Shown in pieces: positions 1-11,185 of a stretch of 64,000 nt of DNA. The DNA comes from Littorina saxatilis. Taxonomy: Eukaryota > Mollusca > Gastropoda > Littorinimorpha > Littorinidae. The stretch covers positions 20,204,292 to 20,268,291 of the forward strand of contig NC_090247.1 in NCBI RefSeq assembly GCF_037325665.1. The letters are read 5' to 3'. Below the pieces are notes generated by a model. It was not told the DNA's origin and searched no databases. It worked only from the letters and a program-made list of their open reading frames with translations. The translations under genes were made by a program, and so were the position numbers. Positions within the stretch are counted from its first letter, which is position 1. The number at the start of each line of letters is the position of its first letter.

Positions 1-160
1 GACGTTGCCACCTCACATGTTGAGTGCACCAGGCTCGGCGAGCTGCTCGGTGATTAGCATTCAGGGTTGTTCCTCGGACTGGACGCCTTGCACGCAAGCC
101 AAAGTTGTGTAAGCGGTTTCGGATTGTCTGACCACTAACAACAGTGTTGGTGGTACAGTC

Positions 161-284
161 GACTCCGGATATTACGTCACCCCTCGGGGGATGCTTTTGA
201 GCGACGTTATACGCGGTGACGCTGTATCCGGTTCATCGGTTATAACGTCACTTTTACGCGCGGGTGATGTTATATCCGGAGTCC
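161..284. repeat. Short inverted repeat with GTGACGTTATA-type arms
   Basis: The arms at 161-182 and 262-284 are near-perfect reverse complements, built on ACTCCGGATATTACGTCACC and its complement. Further copies of the same core lie between them. The arrangement looks like the fused ends of a small DNA transposon. The same core recurs near 979, 1025 and 1808-1973, so this is one of several related fragments in the first 2 kb. The family is not identified. Confidence 0.6.
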
Positions 285-682
285 AAGAGTTATGTCCCTT
301 TCTAAAGTATACTGACTGTTTTAATAAAACTGTGCAGAAATGGAAAGTGCAACATTAGTGTTGTTTAAAAATCACAACAACATATTGTTGTAAGTTTTAA
401 ACTAACTTATTACAATAATCTTTAATTCACTTCCTCATATATAGAATTGTGGACTATTCTCTTCTTTGCGTATTTCCAAAACCTGGCTAGACCGTGAATA
501 CAAAATTGTATACACAAAATTTTCCCCCAAATTCGGCAATCGTATCAACGTACAGTATTGTAGGCTACATGCTGATTCTGAGACAGATTGCTTGTGTTGG
601 AGTGTCAAGCTCCGTCTGGTTCCATCGGCATCGACAATCTCAGTCTTTAATTATAGTGTCCGACGTTATTAGCTTTAATGAC

Positions 683-714
<32 letters not shown>

Positions 715-1433
715 ACACACATGGCTGTCGTTCATTCATATTCGGCTAGATCTTGACCTGTCCTTGATGTCCGAAGAAATAAAAATGACGAGAACTTCAT
801 GGGTCCTTATACGTAATTACTGTCTATTTGACTTATATTATTATTATTAACGAAGAAGTTTCTCGTCAACAGCAAAGTGGCTCCCCACCTTTACGCACAA
901 TCGTTCTGGTAGTAACAACTTTGGGTTCATAGTTACCCCCTTTCCCCCATCCGCCGTCTCCACCACATCTAGTGAGCGGGACGTTATACTCGTTAGAGTA
1001 CTACTGTATTATTATTATTATTATTATAACGTCACTTGATATAACGTCCATGGCTTTCCAAGTAGAGTCATAATAGTGCTTTAAGAGTGCAGTATCACTT
1101 GTTTCAATTTGTCGGTTCACTGCACTTGGTGTTTTACCTTTACAATTTAGCCTGAGCGACCTACTCAGCCTGTCGACAACGCCCAGTTGAAAGTGAAGCT
1201 CAGCCTCCTCGTCGTGGGCAGTTGTAGTCAGTATTCTACGGACCAAAAAACAAACAAACGTCGTAGTCTGTTCTCATCCTCTCGACCTTCTCCTACCGTC
1301 ATTTCAATAATCGAGTTTTTTTTAAAAATAATTATGCGTGATTGAAGGACAGAAGTATACAGATTCATTCGCACGCGCTAGCGCAGGAGTAACCATGTAT
1401 GCTCGATATAAAACTTTAAAAAAAATTTTTTTT
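285..1433. other. No recognisable gene; microsatellites and scattered motifs
   Basis: This stretch holds a (CA)n tract at about 681-711, a short (ATT)n run at about 1009-1027 and two more copies of the TATAACGTCAC motif near 979 and 1025-1045. The open frames are short and show no domain. I see no splice-bounded coding signal. Confidence 0.6.
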
Positions 1434-1660
1434 ATTAAAAACCAAGACAGAAACTCACAAAACGAATGAAATGCAACATTTTTTTTAATTAAAAACCTAG
1501 AACACTGAGGAACCTAAGTAAGGAACTCACAAAGCGAAATGAAATGAAACATTATTCATTACTGACTAAAAACATAGAACAGGAACTCACAAAACGAAAT
1601 GAAATAAAACATTTTTCTTTTGATTAAAAACCTCGAACAGGAACTCACAAAACGCATGCA
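1434..1660. repeat. Degenerate tandem repeat, about 60 bp unit, roughly 4 copies
   Basis: Each unit contains GAACTCACAAAACGAAATGA followed by an ACATTTTTT-like run and ATTAAAAACC. The copies have diverged in length and sequence. The small minus-strand frame over it follows from the repetition and is not a gene. Confidence 0.75.
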
Positions 1661-1807
1661 GCCAAATGAGTATGCCTTGAACCTAGTTTTCCTTGGGCCT
1701 CTAACAACGGCAAAACGAAAAAACTTAAACTTGTGACAAGTGAAGGGTAAATGAACATGCCTTGACAGTCGTTCACCATGCAAACTGCTGCATATGGGGA
1801 TTGATAT

Positions 1808-1973
1808 GACGTTATAACCGACATGGATGAGTGACGTTATAACTGGGTGACGTTATATCCGGTGACGTTATATCCGAGGTTAAAATAGTCTTGGAAAGAA
1901 GGAATTGAGCCGGGACCGGTGTTTGGGTGACGATATAACGGGGTGACGTTATATCCGGCGACGTTATAAACGA
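1808..1973. repeat. Cluster of seven GTGACGTTATATCCGG-type motifs
   Basis: Seven copies of a roughly 16 bp motif, GTGACGTTATATCCGG or close variants, lie in the same orientation across 165 bp, partly back to back. They directly abut the broken Tc1-like transposase at 1980-2256. They are probably remains of transposon terminal repeats. The motif contains a TGACG half-site of the CREB/ATF type, but nothing else suggests a regulatory role. Confidence 0.6.
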
Positions 1974-1979
1974 AGTAGA

Positions 1980-2256
1980 CTGTAGCTTGTAGGCGTTGCC
2001 TAATGTTGTTTGCCGTAGCCGTTCTTTGTTGCATGGCCTGCCTCTGAATGAAGCGATCCTCTCTTTGTGTGGTGACTCTGGGCCGACCGGAACGTTCCTG
2101 CACTCTTCCAGTTGCGTGGAATCTCTGTTTTAGTCTGATGATGACAGAGGGAGCCACTGCAAGCCTCTGGGCTACTTGCCTGGCAGCAACACCGTCTTGT
2201 AGCCATCCTATTGCCCTTCCTCTATCCAAATCGCTCAGTTTTCTTCGTGGGGGCAT
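1980..2256 (-). pseudogene. Tc1-like transposase, N-terminal DNA-binding part only
   Basis: Translation from the ATG at 2256 begins MPPRRKLSDLDRGRAIGW and continues with a helix-turn-helix (DGVAARQVAQRL) and the linker GRVQERSGRPRVTTQRED, the layout of the paired-like DNA-binding domain of Tc1/Tc3 transposases. After about 90 residues the similarity stops at NNIRQRLQAT. The frame then runs into the GTGACGTTATA repeats, so the DDE catalytic domain is absent. In the family this protein binds the terminal repeats and cuts and pastes the element into TA sites. This copy cannot encode a working enzyme. The family call rests on the HTH plus linker pattern, without a search. Confidence 0.75.
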
Positions 2257-3236
2257 GTTGCTACTGTGCATAATTGTGTCAGCGTGTCAACCTTTAAACA
2301 CAAGCTGGTGAGCGATGTTCATAGCCAGGACCCTGTCGTAGCACGTGCATCACAACCTTTTGCCATGGCATGCGTTCCGCAAATTTCATGGGGCTGTAAA
2401 AAACACCCTTTTTCTTCCAAAATGCAGAAGCTTTTGAGAAGTCCCACAAAGGGAAATAACTCTGCCTGCCAAGCAAAATTCTAGGTCAAGACTCTTTGTT
2501 TATTTGTTCATTCAAACACATTAATCTTTTAATTATTATGTCGATGTTTAATTTTTGGCAATTTTTTATAATTAAATCCGTTTTTTCAACCGATCCTTAA
2601 CTTTTTTTGAAGAGTGTACATCGGATGGTTAACAATCTCCAAGCCGCATTCATGATGTGTTGCCATGGAAAGCGTCGTGTGTCTTGGAAGATTGTATTTG
2701 TACAGATGTTGGCCGCACTAATCTTTCTTTTCTTCATTCTGTCAAGATCGGATGAAGTCTTAGTCATACAGATAGAAGAGCAGAGCGAAATGTGCACAGC
2801 CCTTGAATGCATGACAACATTCTGACCTACATTTGTCTGTCATCTCACATGTCACAGTGACCTCTTGGCTTTTAACCCTGACTGACAACCTATAAAGGGC
2901 AATTCCCCCAAAAATGCTCACCTAGGCTTTTTCCCCATACATATGCCACAAGAGATGTTTATAGTTACTCATAACATTCATCGCTTGCCTCTACTTAACT
3001 CCCCTTGTATGCCGCCATTTTGTTATGATGTCATTTGGGATTGCGCCCCGTGAAGTCATTTTATGACAACTTTTAAGAATGTCATCGCGTGTGCTAGTTT
3101 GTATTGTTTTGGTTTTGAACATTAGTCAAAGTTGCTACAGAAGCCTAAAACTATCGTTTGATCTGTTTTACAATTATTAATTGATAATACTTTTTGAGAT
3201 AATTATATTCAAAACATTTTCCACCACAAAATAGTA
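2257..3236. other. No recognisable feature
   Basis: AT-rich, apparently unique sequence. Short overlapping frames on both strands near 2.6-2.8 kb show no domain, no codon pattern and no convincing splice sites. Confidence 0.5.
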
Positions 3237-3406
3237 CCACGTCAGTGACGTTTTGGGTAGAAATTGTTTTTGTGGCGATGAACCGATTGGTTGATTTATT
3301 TCTTTTTTCGAATTTTCTTAGCTTTTAAATGGAGGAGTCGAACCATGTAGTTTGTGTTTGTTTGTCCCCATTTTGTTGCACAGCACAAAGTGCGTCACTG
3401 ACGTGG
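3237..3406. repeat. 170 bp element with perfect 14 bp inverted ends
   Basis: CCACGTCAGTGACG at 3237-3250 is exactly complementary to CGTCACTGACGTGG at 3393-3406. The interior is AT-rich and non-coding. It could be a very short inverted-repeat transposon derivative or a chance palindrome around a CRE-like core. No target duplication was seen. Confidence 0.4.
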
Positions 3407-4089
3407 CCCTGGTTTGTATAACGTCTATGGCACATTGAAACCATGTGTACTTGTTACTGGTAGATTTTAACCAATTCCCTTGTGATTTTTTGTTACATGT
3501 TCGATATATATAATTATAAGATTAACACAGTTGTAACTGGAGACAGCTGAGCACAAAAAAACTAGATCATTTGTCCTTTATTTTTAATTTTTAGTGCAGT
3601 TAAACCGAGAGATGTGTACGAGTTATGATCCAAACAAAATGATCAAAACGCTATTATAAAGGTTTCAGGTAACTGATCATCAAAAGTAATATATCATTTG
3701 AAAGGCCAAACATGTAACTGGTTTACCTCTCAGAGATGACGCCATTAGGTTGCTACGTCATAAATGACGAGGCATCAAAATACGTCACTTTTGGGCTATG
3801 CTTCAAAACGGGGTATTTTGTCAAGCACCATGAACAACTCCTCTTCTGTGAAAGAGTGTAGCTAGGTAATGACACAAAGGAAATTTCTACAAAGGTGAAG
3901 AAAGTTACATGAATCAAAGCTGCTTCATAATTTACAACCTGACAAAAGAAAAGGGAAATCAAAAATGGGGGAAAAGGGAACAACTCGCAAACAAGACATC
4001 CGAACAGCTCTGCAAACGAGACTAATGTAGCCGCTGTGTCAAAACTTTAAGAACTAAGATTTAAAAGTGTACATACGAGTATATAGTGC
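3407..4089. other. No recognisable feature
   Basis: Nothing recognisable. The N-terminal part of the mariner relic that follows could begin here near 3960, where a frame reads MGEKGTTRKQDIRTALQ, but this is too weak to call. Confidence 0.4.
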
Positions 4090-4515
4090 AAGACTTAAAC
4101 TTTCATATAGAACAGTCCATAGAATTCTACACAATGACCTTCAGCTTCAAAAGCTGGCCGCAAAATGAATGCCTCATAAGCTGACAGGGAAACGGAAGAA
4201 GAAACAGGTTCCTGTTGCACGCGATCTGCTCAACCGTTTTGAACCAAGTAATTCCAAACGTGTGATGAATGTAGTCACTGATAATGAGACTTTGATATCG
4301 TTCTATATTATTGCCAGAAAACACAAAACAAAGCGTGTTTTGGACCTCGATAACGAGACGCACTACATTTGTAAGCAAGGGTTTCAAAGCAGAAACAGTG
4401 CTATTCGCTGTATTTTGTGACCACAAAGATCCCGTTGCTGTCGATATTCTTTCTGCAAACAGAACTGTTACTGTCACATACTATGCAGAAACCTTATTAC
4501 CCACCACCGCTCGGC
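4090..4515 (+). pseudogene. Mariner-family transposase relic
   Basis: Reading across frames, the plus strand gives LSYRTVHRILHNDLQLQKLAAK, VARDLLNRFEPSNSKRVMNV, VTDNETLISFY, GFQSRN and [21 protein letters not shown]. These are the ordered hallmarks of mariner transposases: the end of the second HTH, the first catalytic aspartate region (normally GDETWI) and the GPVAVDILP region. At least one stop (after the LAAK segment) and a frame change near 4385-4400 interrupt it. The 3' third, with the remaining catalytic residues, has been replaced by the GT tract that starts at 4522. It is an old relic unrelated to the Tc1-like fragment at 2 kb. Confidence 0.75.
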
Positions 4516-4516
4516 T

Positions 4517-4893
<377 letters not shown>

Positions 4894-5125
4894 TACGTAA
4901 CCCAATAACTAGTGAGAATTTCCAGTTTACGTTTTTGTTTCAAAGTCTAATCTGATGCCCTGCAATGTCGTTCAGTGGTCTCCTCTTGAACACGTATATT
5001 GTCTTGTTTCGAAAATGTCAGCACAATTTTCGGTTAATAAATACAGTGTGAACAACACTTCCATCTTGTTGTGTGCGACCGCCACACCAGTCACGTCTCA
5101 GTTGGCGATATAATTCTTTTCCTAT

Positions 5126-5994
5126 TTTTACATTTAGTCAAGTTTTGACTAAATGTTTTAACATAGAGGGGGAATCGAGACGAGGGTCGTGGTGTATGTG
5201 TGTGTGTGTGTGTGTGTGTCTGTCTGTGCGTGTGTGTGTGTAGGGCGATTCAGACCAAACTACTGGACCGATCTTTATGAAATTTGACATGAGAGTTCCT
5301 GGGAATGATATCCCCGGACATTTTTTTCTTTTTTTCGATAAATACTTTTGATGACGTCATATCCGGCTTTTTGTAAAAGTTGAGGCGGTACTGTCACACC
5401 CTCATTTTTCAATCAAATTGATTGATATTTTTGTAAATCAATCTTCAACGAAGGTCGGACTGCGGTATTGCATTTCAGCTTGGTGGCTTAAAAATTAATT
5501 AATGACTTTGGTCATTAAAAATCTGAAAATTGTAATAATTTATTTTTTAATATAAAACGATTCAAATTTACGTTCATCTTATTCTACATCATTTCGGGAT
5601 TCCAAAAACATATAAATATGTTATATTTTGATAAAAAAAAAAAAAACAAGCTCTGAAAATTAAAAACATAAAAATTATGATCAAAATTAAATTTCCGAAA
5701 TCGATTTAAAAACAATTTGATCATATTCCTTGTCGGTTCCTCATTCCAAAAACATATAGATATGATATGTTTGGATTAAAACACGCTCAGAAAGTTAAAA
5801 CGAAGAGAGGTACAGAAAAGCGTGCTATGCAGCACAGCGAAACCACTACCGCGCTGAACAGGCTCGTCAGTTTCACTCCGTTATGCACAAGCGGCGGACT
5901 ACGGTCATTGTGAAAAAATGCAGTGCGTTCAGTTTCATTCTGTGAGTTCCACAGCTTGACTAAATGTAGTAATTTCGCCTTACGCGACTTGTTT
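5126..5994 (-). mobile_element. CATTTAGTCAAG dispersed repeat, full-length copy A
   Basis: The plus-strand copy starts with a T-run and ACATTTAGTCAAGTTTTGAC, a short palindrome. It passes through a GT microsatellite, GACCGATCTTTATGAAATTT and TGATGACGTCATATCCGG, and ends with TTGACTAAATG and CGCCTTACGCGACTTGTTT. Near-identical copies lie at 31606-32474 and 57650-58488. I assign the minus strand as sense because partial copies keep the A-rich end. It has no ORF and is non-autonomous. Confidence 0.85.
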
Positions 5995-6150
5995 AAATGT
6001 CAGGTAGTGGAGCGTATCAAATACCAAACTATTAAAGTCACCCTCCGCCCACCGTAAACGGCCACTAGTTTCAAACATTCTTTCAATTGAATACCAACCG
6101 CCAGACAACATCAGCGCTGCTCTCCCTGGACAGCGAGAATTGTTCAAAGA

Positions 6151-6369
6151 ATGTATTTCACGTCGTCTGGTAGAAGTATGGATCCGAAGCCTCGTTATGG
6201 CGCTTTGTTCGATAGCAAGGTGTCGGAATATAGGCCAAGGAAGATGGATATGTGTGATATTCGCTTACCTGCGGTGTTTGTGGCGTTCAATAATGAGTGT
6301 CGGCATACACCTATTTGCGGCATACTCACCAACTTGCTGTCCGAAAGCGAATGTTGCATTTTGATCAAG
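6151..6369 (+). CDS. Possible first coding exon of an unidentified gene
   Basis: A 73-codon frame opens at 6151 (or at the inner ATG at 6178, reading MDPKPRYGALFDSKVSEYRP) and runs to a good splice donor, AAG|GTAAAC, at 6369 in phase 0. The composition is protein-like, with four cysteines in the second half and no repeats. No family is recognised and no partner exon was identified downstream before the transposon at 7.7 kb. It could be a real host exon or chance. The basis is the open frame plus donor only. Confidence 0.3.
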
Positions 6370-7690
6370 GTAAACAACTTATTTTAACTGGATGGGTACA
6401 GTATCAAATGGAGTTGTTCTCCTTTACATTTGCTTTGTTGTTCGTAACCAAATTCCTACAATAACGCCAGATTCCTTTTAAGATTTAGAAAATTGCTGCA
6501 GTTATTTTGAAGCCAAAAGAAACCAGTAGGATTAGAGCAGACTCGACAGATGGCAGGAGCACAAAATACGCGAACGACAGTAGTTGCCTGGAACTAGTAT
6601 ACCATTGAATCGCGTGTATGATCTTGTTTGATGAATGCCGCAAACACTCTGAGAAGTTCTTCTAAGCAAGCAAAGAAACAGAGGTAATGAAGTTGGATAC
6701 TGAGATGACTATATTTTGTAACTTAGACACTCTGTCTATAAGGAAGCTAGCTGTTTCTTGAACATCATTTGAAAATTAATCTGCGCCAGTTTAAATGCAT
6801 TGCTTCGGTATGGTAGAGCTGATCATCAAAATGCATCTCATGTGTGAAATTTTAGCTTTGATGTTGCACTGACTTCAGAAGACTAACCTGTTTCGTGAGT
6901 AAAAACTGCAAACATTTCAAGCTGACAAGAACAGAACGATGTTAAAATATAAGATATGATAAGGAAAATGTGAAGGCTAAATTAAACAAAGAATGAAATT
7001 GTAACCCACTCTGTACAAGTGGCGCGTTTTGCTGCATTGATCATCTTTTATTCTTTCATGTGTTCTTTTGAGTTTCCGACAACATTTGTTGTGTCATTGT
7101 GTATGAACGTTTTAATTTAAATGATGATAAACAATGATTGCATATTTTTTTTGTAAACGATTTCGCTCAACGTCTCAGATGTGGCATGCAGGCTTCACGT
7201 GGAATAAAACCATCCCTCCACTTTAACATATACCAGCTGTCAAAAACACGTGTGTTTACTTTGAAGTGTTGGAATGCTTGATCAATTAATTTGTTTAACT
7301 TCTACTGGCATCAATCCGCAAAATGTATTCATTCAAACATTCCAACTTTGCACATGACCCAGTCAGAATGTAAATGTTTGGTATGTATCAAAGTGTATAG
7401 ATGGCCTAACCTCATGTAAGAGCCCATGCAGATATAAAATAGTAAGCCAAACTTGGCGTTTGCAAGAAGAACGGTGCCTTGAAACTGACAGCAGCAACAA
7501 CAATTTAATTATCCACAATCACAGTGTCACTCAGCTTTTCACCCCATCCAAACCACCAGCCATCCTCTCACTAAAAACCAAAACAAACTCCCCAAAAACA
7601 CACACACACACACACACATTAAAGCACAGAGAATCATGAGATTTGTTTGTTTGTTTATTCATCCTGTAGAATGTTTCTTTAGCCACTGAG
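6370..7690. other. No recognisable gene; one solitary MITE-like end
   Basis: AT-rich unique sequence. At about 7190-7225 there is an isolated GCAGGCTT...CATCCCTCCACTT end resembling the left end of the element at 30341-30642. A (CA)n run lies at about 7601-7618. Confidence 0.5.
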
Positions 7691-7778
7691 CCAACTATAA
7701 TACTCGTCATAAAAAGTAGGCAGATCCGTTTGAGGGCAAATCTTTATGATGAGGCCGTTTATTAAAAAAACCCAAATA

Positions 7779-8514
7779 CAGGTTGACCCAAAAACAATGC
7801 AACCCACAAGTTAATAACCTACATTTGTGGACATAAATTTCAGCCTATGCATGACCCTTCTACAAAGTGACAATTTTGAAGATCAAATAGGCTGACTTTT
7901 GTGCAATTTTAAATTAAGTTCCCAATTTTGGGGATCGACTCAACGGTACGGGTTTTAAAATTGAGCGGTAGCCAAACTTGCCCGATCTAAGCGCTCAAGA
8001 TTGTAACATTCGGGGCAATTCGAATCACAAAAGTATACCTTAATCAACATTCAGATCTGGGAATCCCTGTTTTGGACTTGGAGTATTCTCAAACAAACTT
8101 GGTGTATTTTTTTTTTAAATGAGCGTACTCCACATTTAAACATGCTTCACACGCGTCTGTCTATGAGTATATAACTGCTTTCTTCAGGTCACCGATGATC
8201 TAGGGGGTGTATACTCAGACATTCAGATAATATAAAAGCTAAAAGTCTGGAGGGTTTAAATTAAGTCAGTATTGATACCGTTCATGGTCAAACTTCGTTT
8301 TAGTGAATCGACCGCCGAATTTGGAATTTATTTTTTGAAATAGAGCACAAAAGTCAGACCATTTGACCAGTTACATTTGATCTACAAAATGTCCATTTTG
8401 TGGAAGGGTCATGCACTGGCTGCGGTTTATGTACCTTAAAAATAAAGTGATTCGGTCAACAGATGTAGAAGTTATTAGCATTGTTTTAGTGTTACATTTT
8501 TTTGGTTTATCCTG
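7779..8514. mobile_element. 736 bp element nested in the left arm, TA target duplication
   Basis: It begins CAGGTTGACCCAAAAACAAT and ends with TTTTTTTGGTTTATCCTG, with TA at 7777-7778 and 8515-8516. Removing it restores continuity with the opposite arm of the outer element (CCAAGTATATGACTG at about 10005-10020), which confirms a secondary insertion. Internally the two halves are diverged inverted copies, each with CATGACCCTTC and ACAAAATG-like blocks. TA plus CAGG ends suggest a mariner-type MITE. A related fragment lies at 52240-52430. Confidence 0.75.
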
Positions 8515-9397
8515 TATATGACTGAAAAAAGCCATTCATTCCCCAAACCTATTCAGAAAGCAGATTGGGTTTATATGACATAGTGTTTATACAGTGGAAA
8601 ATACAACACAGACACCCTGCAAAATCAAATTCGCAAAATCAATGTTCCCGCGTTAAAATTGACAAAAAATCAGAACTGCCAAAACAAAACATCTTCTGCA
8701 CGTCAATAGAAAAAACAGTCAAATCTGCATCCAAATCAGTCAGTTTTGTTCACATATCTGGTCTAACACTGACATTAAGGCATGTTGATTTGTGTAGGTG
8801 TCATTCCTCTGAGAAGCTGTAAAAGGCAGTTTTAGTGGGTAATGAGACAAAAACCGGTACGTTTTCGTAACTCCTCAACGCATTGCCTTCAACGTTGCGG
8901 TGATTTGTGCTAACAGTAGTAACACATGTGGGAAAGTTCATACGGATTTTAAAGTCATTTGAGACATTAGTCTGCTGTTAATTGACATGCCAGAAAGAGT
9001 TCTTAAATTGATGGTAGGTCTTCGCTGACTCATTGAAAAACAATTAATTTGTTATCTTCAAGAACAATAACAGATGCGCCACACAATTAAATTTCATGTA
9101 CATATTTTATCAGACATTGGCGGTATGAGGATTTCAACGCGAACATTAATATTTTGCCTCATTCAGAGCGCTGAGCGCAAATGTAGGCCTACGCCTAGAA
9201 AAGCTCACGGCTGACACGCTTAACTGATCATGGCTCTTGAAAGAGCATTTTCCAAGAATGTGTGTGTGCGTACAAGTGCGCTGTGAACAGTCATAGTTGA
9301 AAATGTATGAAATTAAAGGTAAATTGAAGCTTTCATTTTTCTTAATGCATGCTAATTTATTTTACAAATTCAGTTCATTGGACAGGGTACATTTTTA

Positions 9398-9425
9398 TTA
9401 TATTTAGTCAAGTTTTGACTAATTT
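9398..9425 (-). repeat. Terminal fragment of the CATTTAGTCAAG repeat
   Basis: Only the T-rich terminus with TATTTAGTCAAGTTTTGACT is present. It lies inside the right half of the 7.7-10.1 kb element. Confidence 0.6.
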
Positions 9426-9490
9426 TTAAAATTCGTTCTGGCATGTCGCGCAACAGCAGAACTAATATCTCACATGACTTGAGATTCCGT

Positions 9491-9690
9491 GTGTACTTAA
9501 CGACATGTGTTAGCCCAAATCACTGACAAGTTTTAAGACAATGCGTTGAGGAGTTACTGAAATGTACCATTTTTTGGTCTCATTTTTGTACTTAACGACG
9601 TGTGTTAGCACAAATCACTGACAATTTTAAGACAATGCGTTGAGGAGTTCTGAAATGTACCATTTTTGGTCTCATTACCCGCTAAAACGA
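9491..9690. repeat. Tandem duplication, about 95 bp unit, two copies
   Basis: The block from GTACTTAACGAC to TTTGGTCTCATT occurs twice in direct order with a few differences. Part of it is also present, inverted and once only, near 8840-8930, as expected for the opposite arm of the enclosing element. Confidence 0.8.
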
Positions 9691-10068
9691 CTTCAAAAAC
9701 TGAGAGGATTGACAACTACACGCTCAGCATGCCATAGCGTTCATGTTAGACAAGATATATATGTGAACAAAACGGACTGTTTTGGATAAAGATTTGATTG
9801 TTCTGTCTAATGACATGCAAAACATGTTTCGGTTTAGTTGTTCTGATTTGTGTTGTTGATTTTAACACGGGAAGCTTGATTTTGTGAATTTGATTTGTGG
9901 GAGGGGAGGGGGGGTGTCTGTGTTGCAGGTTTCACTGCATAGACACTACGTCATGAAAACCCAATTTTGTTTCTGAATAAAGTAGGGAAATTAATGGCCT
10001 TTTCAGTCATATACTTGGTTTTTCAATCAACAGCCTCATCAGTAAGATCTGCCCTCAAACGCATCTGC

Positions 10069-10208
10069 CTACTTTTTATGACGGGTAGTGTAGAAACCTC
10101 TGCAAGCATTCTCAGCCGAATCAGATGGAAAAGCACAGAATTGTGATGGTACTCTGAATTTGATCATCGTCCCCAGCGAACCCAGGAACCAAGGTGCAGC
10201 GGTCCTTC
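10069..10208 (-). CDS. Possible terminal exon of the weak minus-strand host gene
   Basis: On the minus strand a strong acceptor (TTTATTTTTCAG) precedes an open frame from 10208. In the phase required by the exon at 12117-12241 it reads RTAAPWFLGSLGTMIKFRVP and stays open until a TAG at 10069-10071. The last codons and the stop would come from the terminal repeat of the 7.7-10.1 kb element. Joining it gives a 158-codon protein of unknown type. The only evidence is the splice signals and the frame agreement, so chance is quite possible. Confidence 0.22.
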
Positions 10209-10612
10209 CTGAAAAATAAAGAAAACATATAACTGAGCACCTTCAGTATTCACGGGGATGGGTTTTGGTTAGCGAGGGGAGGGTGTGTGTTGGGGGGAGA
10301 AGGTGTGTACGTGTTGAGCAGTGTGTGTGTGTGGGGGGGGGGTGAGGAAGCACTTGCTCTTCACATGACAATTGGGATCGGGGATGGTGTGTGTGATATT
10401 GTAATCTAAACTATTAAAAAAAAATCTGTGCGTGTATGAACTTTGTGCTCGGCAGAAATGTTTCTCGATTTTAGTCAAAAACAAGTGTGCCCTCAACCCA
10501 CACACTTTCGCTCTTCAGCATCAACACTATACAGTTTGAGTTTCATTGGGAAATGTGTCTCGATTTCAGTCCAAAACAGAACTTTCAGGATCCAAAGCAC
10601 TCGCCTGTCAGC

Positions 10613-11185
10613 CTTTTTGAGTCACTTGAGAAAAAGTGACTCTATGTAATCGGTCAGTGTTAGTCTGTCCGGCCGGCCGGCCGGCCGGCCGGCCGGCCGG
10701 CCGGCCGTCCGTAGACACCACCTTAACGTTGGACTTTTCTCGGAAACTATCAAAGCGATCGGGCTCATATTTTGTTTAGTCGTGACCTCCAATGACCTCT
10801 ACACTTTAACGATGGTTTCGTTGACCTTTGACCTTTTTCAAGGTCACAGGTCAGCGTCAAAGGAAAAATTAGACATTTTATATCTTTGACAAAGTTCATC
10901 GGATGTGATTGAAACTTTGTAGGATTATTCTTTACATCAAAGTATTTACATCTGTAGCCTTTTACGAACGTTATCAGAAAAACAAGGGAGATAACTAGCC
11001 TTTTCTGTTCGGCAACACACAACTTAACGTTGGGCTTTTCTCGGAAACTATAAAAGTGACCGGGCTCAAATTTTATGTGAACGTGACTCATTGTGTTGTG
11101 AATAGCAATTTCTTCCTGTCCATCTGATGCCTCATATAATATTCAGAACTGCGAAAGTGACTCGATCGAGCGTTTGCTCTTTTTG
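10613..11185. mobile_element. Dispersed repeat with GAGTCACTT/AAGTGACTC ends
   Basis: It starts with GAGTCACTTGAGAAAAAGTG (a small palindrome) and a (CCGG)n run, contains TGACCTTTGACC direct repeats and two copies of TTAACGTTGG(A/G)CTTTTCTCGG, and ends near GCGAAAGTGACTCGATCGAG. I recognise this layout as a common molluscan interspersed repeat, from memory and not from a search. Minus-strand frames across it are not genes. Confidence 0.6.
10669..10706. repeat. (CCGG)n tetranucleotide, about 9 units
   Basis: An uninterrupted CCGG run and the most CpG-dense tract of the region. It sits at a fixed place in the surrounding dispersed repeat. Confidence 0.95.

Larger units (their letters stand above)
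7698..10090. mobile_element. Non-autonomous TA-target element with long inverted arms
   Basis: The left end (CTCGTCATAAAAAGTAGGCA near 7703) and right end (TGCCTACTTTTTATGACGGG, to about 10085) are inverted matches flanked by TA. The similarity continues inwards: GAGGGCAAATC pairs with GATCTGCCCTC, and the stretch at about 8517-8885 is complementary to about 9640-10010. It is therefore a fold-back structure with arms of several hundred bases once the nested element at 7779-8514 is discounted. It has no transposase ORF. TA flanks and CACTACCCGTCA-like ends fit the Tc1/mariner superfamily. Confidence 0.65.

Noticed and set aside
2597-2825. Pair of overlapping 71-72 codon frames on both strands
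   Set aside because: Mutually overlapping, with no domain or splice support, and likely chance.
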